DNA of 64,000 nucleotides, from positions 868,001 through 932,000 of the forward strand of contig NZ_JACHGW010000002.1 in the NCBI RefSeq assembly GCF_014202505.1, written 5' to 3'. This DNA comes from Armatimonas rosea (GTDB lineage: Bacteria; Armatimonadota; Armatimonadia; Armatimonadales; Armatimonadaceae). Shown in pieces: positions 59,543-64,000 of the stretch (position 1 is the first letter of the stretch; every line of letters begins with the position of its first letter). Position numbers and translations under genes: made by a program. Under the pieces are notes generated by a model, which saw only the letters and a list, made by a program, of their open reading frames with translations, did no database searches and was not told the DNA's origin.

Positions 59543-60178
59543 ATGCGCCTCTTGCTTCTCTCGGACATTCACTGTCAGTGGCGAGACTTCGACCCCACAC
59601 GCTACCCCACGGTCGATGCGATCCTCTGCGCAGGGGATATCACCGATGCAGGGAAGCCGGGGCAGGAGCGGTTTATCGAGAGCCGTGCGTGGGTCTATGG
59701 GCAGGCGGCTCACGCACCGTTCTACTGGGTTCCCGGCAACCACGATATCGGCTTCGATGGCACGGAGTACGCCGATATCCCCAACACGCACTGTCTCCTC
59801 AACAAAACCCTCACCCTCGGCCCGTTCTCGATCCATGGGGTCAGCTGCTCGCCCTGCTACAACGCGCCGCAGCTCGCCCGCTACTGGGACTTCATGACCG
59901 CCGACCCCCAGACCGAGCAAGCCGCCTACGATTTTGAGCGCGTGGATATTGTCGTCTCCCATAGCCCACCCCACGGTCTCTGCGATGCAAGCTGGGACCG
60001 CTGGAACGGGGACACCAAGCTCGGCTCCGAGGCGCTGACGAACTATTTGGTTGCCAATGGGCCCAAGCTCGTGGTCTGTGGCCACATCCACGAAGCCGCC
60101 GGGGAGCGCACGCTCGGGACAACGCGGGTGATCAATACCGCGCAGTGCTGGACTTTGGTTGAGCTGTCTGCCCCCTGA
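59543..60178 (+). CDS. Calcineurin-like metallophosphoesterase
   Basis: 211 residues. Metal motifs in order: LLLSDIHCQW, AILCAGDITDAG, WVPGNHDIGF, VDIVVSHSPPHG and KLVVCGHIHEAAG. Size fits the short YfcE/MPPED-like phosphodiesterases; the substrate is unknown. It is cytoplasmic. The TGA stop (60176-60178) lies within a family A repeat, so the last residues S-A-P derive from repeat DNA. Confidence 0.92.
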   Translation: MRLLLLSDIHCQWRDFDPTRYPTVDAILCAGDITDAGKPGQERFIESRAWVYGQAAHAPFYWVPGNHDIGFDGTEYADIPNTHCLLNKTLTLGPFSIHGVSCSPCYNAPQLARYWDFMTADPQTEQAAYDFERVDIVVSHSPPHGLCDASWDRWNGDTKLGSEALTNYLVANGPKLVVCGHIHEAAGERTLGTTRVINTAQCWTLVELSAP

Positions 60179-60247
60179 CCCCCACAAGTGGGGGAAAAAT
60201 AGGGTATTTTCTTGTTCTCTCCCCCATTCATGGGGGCTGGGGGGCTT
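60171..60247. repeat. Family A-related palindromic repeat
   Basis: CCCCCTGACCCCCACAAGTG with a G-run, an AT-rich centre, then CCCCCATTCATGGGGGCTGG. The left arm supplies the stop of the upstream gene and the right arm (GGGGGG) precedes ATG 60248 by a few bases. Confidence 0.82.
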
Positions 60248-61009
60248 ATGAGCATTGCAATTATCGGAGGGACGGGAGTCGGGCAGTTTCCGCTGGAGGG
60301 CGAGCCGGAGCGGGTTCTGGTGAGCACGCGCTGGGGGGACGCCGAGGTGGTGCGTGGGGTGCTCTCGGGCAAGACGGTGTACTTTCTGGCGCGGCACGGC
60401 GGCGGGCACAAGATTCCGCCGCATAAGATCAACTTCCGCGCCAATATCGCCGCGCTTGCCACACTGCGGGTGAAGGCGGTCTTTGCGACCACAGCCGTGG
60501 GGAGCCTGCGCGCCGACTGGGGGCCAGGAACCCTGGTGGTCCTCGACGATCTCATCGACTTCTGCCTCACGCGCACCGGCAAGACCTTCTTCGACGAGAC
60601 ACCCGTCCACACCGATGTGACGCGCCCTTACTCCGAGCCGCTACGGCAAGCGCTGCTTACCGTGGGCGAGGATGTGCGCGATGGGGGAACGTACCTCTGC
60701 GCCGACGGGCCGCGCTACGAAACATCGGCGGAGGTGCGCCTCTTTGCATCGTGGGGGGCGCATGTGGTGGGAATGACCGGCATCCCGGAGGCAACCCTGG
60801 CGCGTGAGGCGGGGTTGCACTACGCGGGCATCTCGCTGGTCACCAACTTGGGCGCGGGGATTGGCGAGGGAGAGATTAGCCACGAAGGAGTCGAGGCCGT
60901 GATGGCCGAGACCGGTGTACGCCTCCGTCGCCTGCTCACCGGAGCCGTGGAGCGCCTCAACACCGAAGCGCTCCCCAAGATCGGACCCGGCGCGTTTTCC
61001 GCCGGTTGA
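60248..61009 (+). CDS. MTAP/PNP-family nucleoside phosphorylase
   Basis: 253 residues from ATG 60248. Phosphorolysis of 5'-methylthioadenosine or methylthioinosine is likely: IAIIGGTGVGQF, ARHGGGHKIPPHKINFRANI (phosphate-binding), TTAVGSLRADWGPGTLVVLD and GMTGIPEATLAREAGLHYAG follow the family order. Specificity between MTA, MTI and guanosine cannot be decided. The last residues (GAFSAG) and the TGA stop come from repeat family D. Confidence 0.92.
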   Translation: MSIAIIGGTGVGQFPLEGEPERVLVSTRWGDAEVVRGVLSGKTVYFLARHGGGHKIPPHKINFRANIAALATLRVKAVFATTAVGSLRADWGPGTLVVLDDLIDFCLTRTGKTFFDETPVHTDVTRPYSEPLRQALLTVGEDVRDGGTYLCADGPRYETSAEVRLFASWGAHVVGMTGIPEATLAREAGLHYAGISLVTNLGAGIGEGEISHEGVEAVMAETGVRLRRLLTGAVERLNTEALPKIGPGAFSAG

Positions 61010-61017
61010 AACCGGCG
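60985..61017 (+). repeat. Repeat family D copy 2
   Basis: 33 bases matching 37919-37952 except for one missing G. That loss creates TGA (61007-61009), the stop of the phosphorylase gene. Confidence 0.88.
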
Positions 61018-61021
61018 GCGG

Positions 61022-61741
61022 TTATTTCGGGTCGTAGCTCTTGGAGCCCTCGGTGGGCAGGGGGACGACCCAGACCTGGCGGAACTCGGTGGGGTTGTGG
61101 TGGTCTTGCAGGAAGATCGGGCCGGGCTTGTCGATGGGGCGGTCGGCGCGAATCCCTGTGGGGCCTTGAATCTCCGTGTTGTTCTGCACCAGAATCCCGT
61201 TCTGGAAGACCGTCACGCGCGCCTTCTCGGTGAGCTTGCCGTCTACGAAGCGGGGGGCGCGGAAGATAATATCGTAGGTCTGCCAGGAGAGCGGGGGCTT
61301 GCAGGCATTGACCAGCGGGGCGGACTGGCTGTAGACCGCGCCGCAGTCGCCGGTGCCGGGGATCTTCAGCCCCGACGAGTCCAGCACCTGAATCTCGTAG
61401 CGCCCTTGCAGCCCGACCCCGGAGTTGCCGCGACCCTGGCCCTTCTCATTGGGGACGTAGGGAACCTTGAACTCGACATGGAGCATAAAGTCGGTGAACT
61501 CCTGCTTGCTGACGATATCCCCGGCCTGCGAGACCAGCGCGCCCTTGACCACCTTCCAGTGACCGTCTGCATCCGAGCCGTTCTTGCGCCAGTTCTGGGC
61601 CACTTCTTCCTCTTTGCCGGAGAAGAGCACGATCGCGCCGGGGGGCGGCGGGACGGGCTTGGGCTGCTTGGCCTTTGGGTCGGGGGGCAGGTAGGGCGAC
61701 TGTGCGAGCGCCGCCAGGGCGAGAAGAGAGAGTACGTTCAT
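61022..61741 (-). CDS. DUF1080 (3-keto-disaccharide hydrolase-like) exported protein
   Basis: 239 residues with a short signal sequence (MNVLSLLALAALAQS). The jelly-roll DUF1080 domain shows IVLFSGKEEEVAQNWRKNG, DGHWKVVKGALVSQAGD, FMLHVEFKVPYVPNEKGQ and GNSGVGLQGRYEIQVLDSSG. Members are found on polysaccharide-using bacteria and some cleave 3-keto-glycosides; the exact activity is inference. A TAAAAT box lies 9 bases before ATG 61741. Confidence 0.92.
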   Translation of the reverse strand: MNVLSLLALAALAQSPYLPPDPKAKQPKPVPPPPGAIVLFSGKEEEVAQNWRKNGSDADGHWKVVKGALVSQAGDIVSKQEFTDFMLHVEFKVPYVPNEKGQGRGNSGVGLQGRYEIQVLDSSGLKIPGTGDCGAVYSQSAPLVNACKPPLSWQTYDIIFRAPRFVDGKLTEKARVTVFQNGILVQNNTEIQGPTGIRADRPIDKPGPIFLQDHHNPTEFRQVWVVPLPTEGSKSYDPK

Positions 61742-61750
61742 CGTGGTCGT

Positions 61751-61756
61751 ATTTTA
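61751..61756 (-). promoter_or_regulatory. -10 box of the DUF1080 gene
   Basis: TAAAAT on the minus strand, 9 bases before ATG 61741. Confidence 0.5.
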
Positions 61757-62779
61757 CCTGGAATTCTCTGGTGCCGGGGGACGGCCCTCGCCGCGGAGAC
61801 AGCAGTTGACGGGGCAGACATCGTGGTTGGGGCCACGACCGCCGAGCGCGAGGGGAATGGGGGAGTCGCTGGTGCGCTCCTCGACCAGGGTGTGGATCAG
61901 GCGCACCATGCGGGGGTGCGTGCCCGCAGTCCCCGCGCGCACGAAGGCGAGCCCCAGCTCCTCCGCGAGGTTCTTAGCCTCGTAGTCGAGGTCGTAGAGG
62001 ACCTCCATGTGGTCGGAGACAAAGCCCAGAGGGACCACGGCGACGCCGGGAACGGCCCCCCCGGCCCCCGCGGAGCGGGGGAGACTCTTGAGGTAGTCGA
62101 GGATATCGGGCTCTAGCCAGGGGACCTGGGGCGGGCCGCTGCGGCTCTGGAAGGCCAGGTCCCAGCGGTAGAGGTTGCAGGCGCTGGCGATCAGGCTGGC
62201 GGAGTCGCGGAGCTGCACCTCGTAGTCGCAGTTGCGTGCCATGCCCTGGGGGATACTGTGCGCCGTAAAGACCACCCGGGAGCCGTCGGGGAGCTGCGCC
62301 AGAGCCTCTTTGACCCGCTCGGCCATCACGGCGACAAACTCGGGGTGGTTGTAGAAGACCCGAAGCTTATCAAAAGTAGGGGCGCCGGGGCCGACCGCCT
62401 CACAGGCCTTGGCGATATCCTCGCGGTACTGGCGGCAGCCGGAGTAGGAGCTAAACGCCGAGGTCACAAACACCAGCGCGCGCTCGACCCCATCGGCCTT
62501 CATCAGCGAGATCGTGTCGGTAAGAAACGGGTGCCAGTTGCGGTTGCCAAAGTAGATCGGCAGAGGAAAGCCGCTCTCTCTGAGGGCCTCGATCAGGGCG
62601 CGGTTCTGGCCGTTGATGGGGCTGACCCCGCCGAAGTGGTGGTAGTGCTCCGCCACTTCCAGCAGGCGCTCGGCGGGGATATTGCGCCCCGCGGTCACGT
62701 TTTGCAGAAACGGCAGGACATCGTCGGGGCCTTCTGGGCCGCCAAAGGAGAGCAGGAGCAGGGCATCGTAGTGGTTCAT
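61754..62779 (-). CDS. hemH: Ferrochelatase (coproporphyrin ferrochelatase type likely)
   Basis: 341 residues. Inserts Fe2+ into the porphyrin. LLLSFGGPEGPDDVLPFLQN, VVFTAHSIPQGMARNCDYE (active-site His) and GFVSDHMEVLYDLDYEAKNL (catalytic Glu) are intact. Between the SLPRSAGAGGAVPGVAVV strands there is a small Gly/Ala-rich insertion encoded by a CCCCGCGGAGCGGGG hairpin. Because a HemQ gene is directly upstream (ATGA overlap), the substrate is probably coproporphyrin III. Confidence 0.94.
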   Translation of the reverse strand: MNHYDALLLLSFGGPEGPDDVLPFLQNVTAGRNIPAERLLEVAEHYHHFGGVSPINGQNRALIEALRESGFPLPIYFGNRNWHPFLTDTISLMKADGVERALVFVTSAFSSYSGCRQYREDIAKACEAVGPGAPTFDKLRVFYNHPEFVAVMAERVKEALAQLPDGSRVVFTAHSIPQGMARNCDYEVQLRDSASLIASACNLYRWDLAFQSRSGPPQVPWLEPDILDYLKSLPRSAGAGGAVPGVAVVPLGFVSDHMEVLYDLDYEAKNLAEELGLAFVRAGTAGTHPRMVRLIHTLVEERTSDSPIPLALGGRGPNHDVCPVNCCLRGEGRPPAPENSR

Positions 62780-63882
62780 AATAGCTTCGTTCCGACCCAG
62801 ATCATCTCATTCTCGATCTTGGTCTGGAAGGTCTCCACCGGCTTCTTGACCACGCCGTCGATTGCGGCGCCGGTCCTCAGGTCGAACTTACCGTAGTGCC
62901 AGGGACAGACAACAGAACACTCGTCGCTGTTGATAGTTCCCTCACAGAGCGGGCCGCGGGCGTGGCTGCAGCGGTTGTTGATGGCGAGGATCTCGCCCTT
63001 GATGTTGAAGACCCCGACCATCTTGCCCTCCAGAAACACCGTCCGCGCCTGGCCCGGAGCAAGGTCCGCGAGGGGGCAGACCTCCACCCAGCTCTCTCGC
63101 GCCTCGCCGGCAGCCAAGGCCTCGGCGATGGGAGGGCCACCAAGCGTGTCGAGGGCTTCGTCGAGGCGAAGATTGACACAGGTAAAGAGCGGCGTATCTT
63201 GGAGCGTGTAGCGGCTGGACTCGGTCTCGCGCAGCTCTTGCACCAGGTCCAAGAAGTCCGCGGGCTCGTCGGTCTCGAAGGCCAGGATAAACTCGTAGTC
63301 GTCGATCCCGAAGCTGTAGGTGGTGTTGAGGCGAATCGACGGGTACTTTTTCCCCACCTCGATGTGCTCGTCCATCACCCCCTGCCGCGTGTGCTTGGAG
63401 AGCTGGTACCAGTCGCGGGTCTTGATAAACGGGTAGACAAAGACATACTTGGCCTCCGACGGATCGATGACCAGCCGCTCCTCTTCCTCGCTGCTATCGG
63501 CACCGCCCACCCGAATCTCGTAGACCGAGCGCTTGGTCTGGGAGAAGTAGGAGTAGGCGATCTGGAGGTAGCTGCCCATGCGGGTGCGTAGCAGGGCGGT
63601 GGCTAGCTCCTGGAAGACCAGCGGACTCTCGGTGATCTGCCAGAGAAGCAGCTCGCAGTCCGCGCGGGTGCCGACCGTGCTGTAGGGGCGCAGGAGCATG
63701 CGCCGGTTGAAGTTCTGGATGACACTCGAAAGCTCGCGCTTCTGCGCTGCTTGCTCGTCCTCGGGCAGGCGACGCCAGGCCGGGTCGAGCTTGTAGAAGG
63801 CGAAGCGGACATACTGGCGGCGGCTGAGCTGCCGTCCTGCCGGCGGCGCGGCGGGGGTATCGGTGGTGGATCGTGGTCTCAT
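62776..63882 (-). CDS. hemQ: HemQ (coproheme decarboxylase)-Rieske fusion protein
   Basis: 368 residues. The chlorite-dismutase-like domain (about 20-240) keeps the catalytic Tyr in [14 protein letters not shown] (Y150) and the proximal heme His in [11 protein letters not shown] (H173). A Rieske domain follows (265-368) with [11 protein letters not shown] (C305, H307) and CPWHYGKF (C326, H329), the two Fe-S ligand pairs. Fusing an Fe-S domain to the last heme enzyme is unusual and may supply electrons or act as a redox sensor. The start overlaps the hemL stop (ATGA). Confidence 0.93.
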   Translation of the reverse strand: MRPRSTTDTPAAPPAGRQLSRRQYVRFAFYKLDPAWRRLPEDEQAAQKRELSSVIQNFNRRMLLRPYSTVGTRADCELLLWQITESPLVFQELATALLRTRMGSYLQIAYSYFSQTKRSVYEIRVGGADSSEEEERLVIDPSEAKYVFVYPFIKTRDWYQLSKHTRQGVMDEHIEVGKKYPSIRLNTTYSFGIDDYEFILAFETDEPADFLDLVQELRETESSRYTLQDTPLFTCVNLRLDEALDTLGGPPIAEALAAGEARESWVEVCPLADLAPGQARTVFLEGKMVGVFNIKGEILAINNRCSHARGPLCEGTINSDECSVVCPWHYGKFDLRTGAAIDGVVKKPVETFQTKIENEMIWVGTKLL

Positions 63883-64000
63883 AGCTCTCTCATACTTTCT
63901 TGGATCGCGTCTAGCGTGCTCTGGATGATCTCGGGCGTGTGCGCGGCGCTGACAAAGCCGGCCTCGAAGGCGCTGGGAGCCAGGTAGACACCGCGCTCCA
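63879..64000 (-). CDS. hemL: Glutamate-1-semialdehyde 2,1-aminomutase, C-terminal end
   Basis: Only the last 39 residues or so are in the window ([20 protein letters not shown] then [19 protein letters not shown]). This tail is characteristic of HemL, which makes 5-aminolevulinate in the C5 heme pathway. The TGA (63881-63879) overlaps the hemQ ATG. The rest lies beyond the right edge. Confidence 0.88.
   Translation of the reverse strand, partial: ERGVYLAPSAFEAGFVSAAHTPEIIQSTLDAIQESMREL

Noticed and set aside
63870-63900. Apparent hemL-hemQ gene fusion
   Set aside because: Careful reading of the minus strand gives GAG CTA TGA, so hemL stops and only overlaps the hemQ ATG by four bases.

Overview
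The window looks like chromosome from a GC-rich (about 60%) Gram-negative-type bacterium. Pseudo-protease/FGE-like secreted proteins, PEP-CTERM proteins, many Gfo/Idh/MocA and sulfatase-like genes, a DUF1080 protein, Hfq with a Tic22-like protein, and TANNNT boxes immediately before start codons together suggest a member of the Armatimonadota. That placement is inference from gene content; no rRNA is present to confirm it. I see no phage, plasmid, insertion sequence or CRISPR array.

Layout. 1-4381: three tandem secreted paralogues joining a degenerate trypsin-like domain to an FGE-like domain; the second is a compositional chimera. 4398-12615: housekeeping and small genes (pyrE, YceI, response regulator, lepA, a four-gene run of duplicated small membrane proteins, a GH30 glycosidase, an Uma2 nuclease). 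12612-27047: an AraC regulator divergent from a long same-strand cluster of three Gfo/Idh/MocA dehydrogenases, three sulfatase-like hydrolases with Thr at the nucleophile position, a TIM-barrel isomerase, cysC-cysD-cysN (PAPS synthesis) and a LarA-type nickel racemase/epimerase. A small IR-flanked DUF4303 gene interrupts it. 27180-41077: ADP-ribosylglycohydrolase, aldo/keto reductase, a toxin-antitoxin-like pair, polA, a GAF histidine kinase, a DUF885 peptidase, a PEP-CTERM protein, a split DUF6304-like gene, ppc and two tRNAs. 41232-57214: hfq group, THUMP-like methyltransferase, TPR-GGDEF cyclase, dut, TerC, an L-arabinokinase-like GHMP kinase, gpmA, tRNA-Val, hisG, an MFS transporter, tRNA-Arg and an Eis-like acetyltransferase. 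57215-64000: a BlaI/BlaR1-like pair, a metallophosphoesterase, an MTA phosphorylase-like gene, a DUF1080 protein and a heme operon (hemL, a HemQ-Rieske fusion, hemH).

Two genome-wide themes stand out. First, about twenty genes have a TANNNT -10 box only 5-9 bases before the start codon, so their mRNAs should be leaderless or nearly so. Genes inside operons instead use Shine-Dalgarno sites or ATGA overlaps. Second, several families of G/C-rich palindromic repeats fill the gaps between genes and intrude on coding information. They supply stop codons to five genes and ribosome-binding sites to at least two. One copy encodes part of DNA polymerase I in frame, with compensatory base changes against its intergenic sister copy. 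I regard this repeat system, the IR-flanked DUF4303 cassette and the sulfatase-like/PAPS/LarA cluster as the most novel content.
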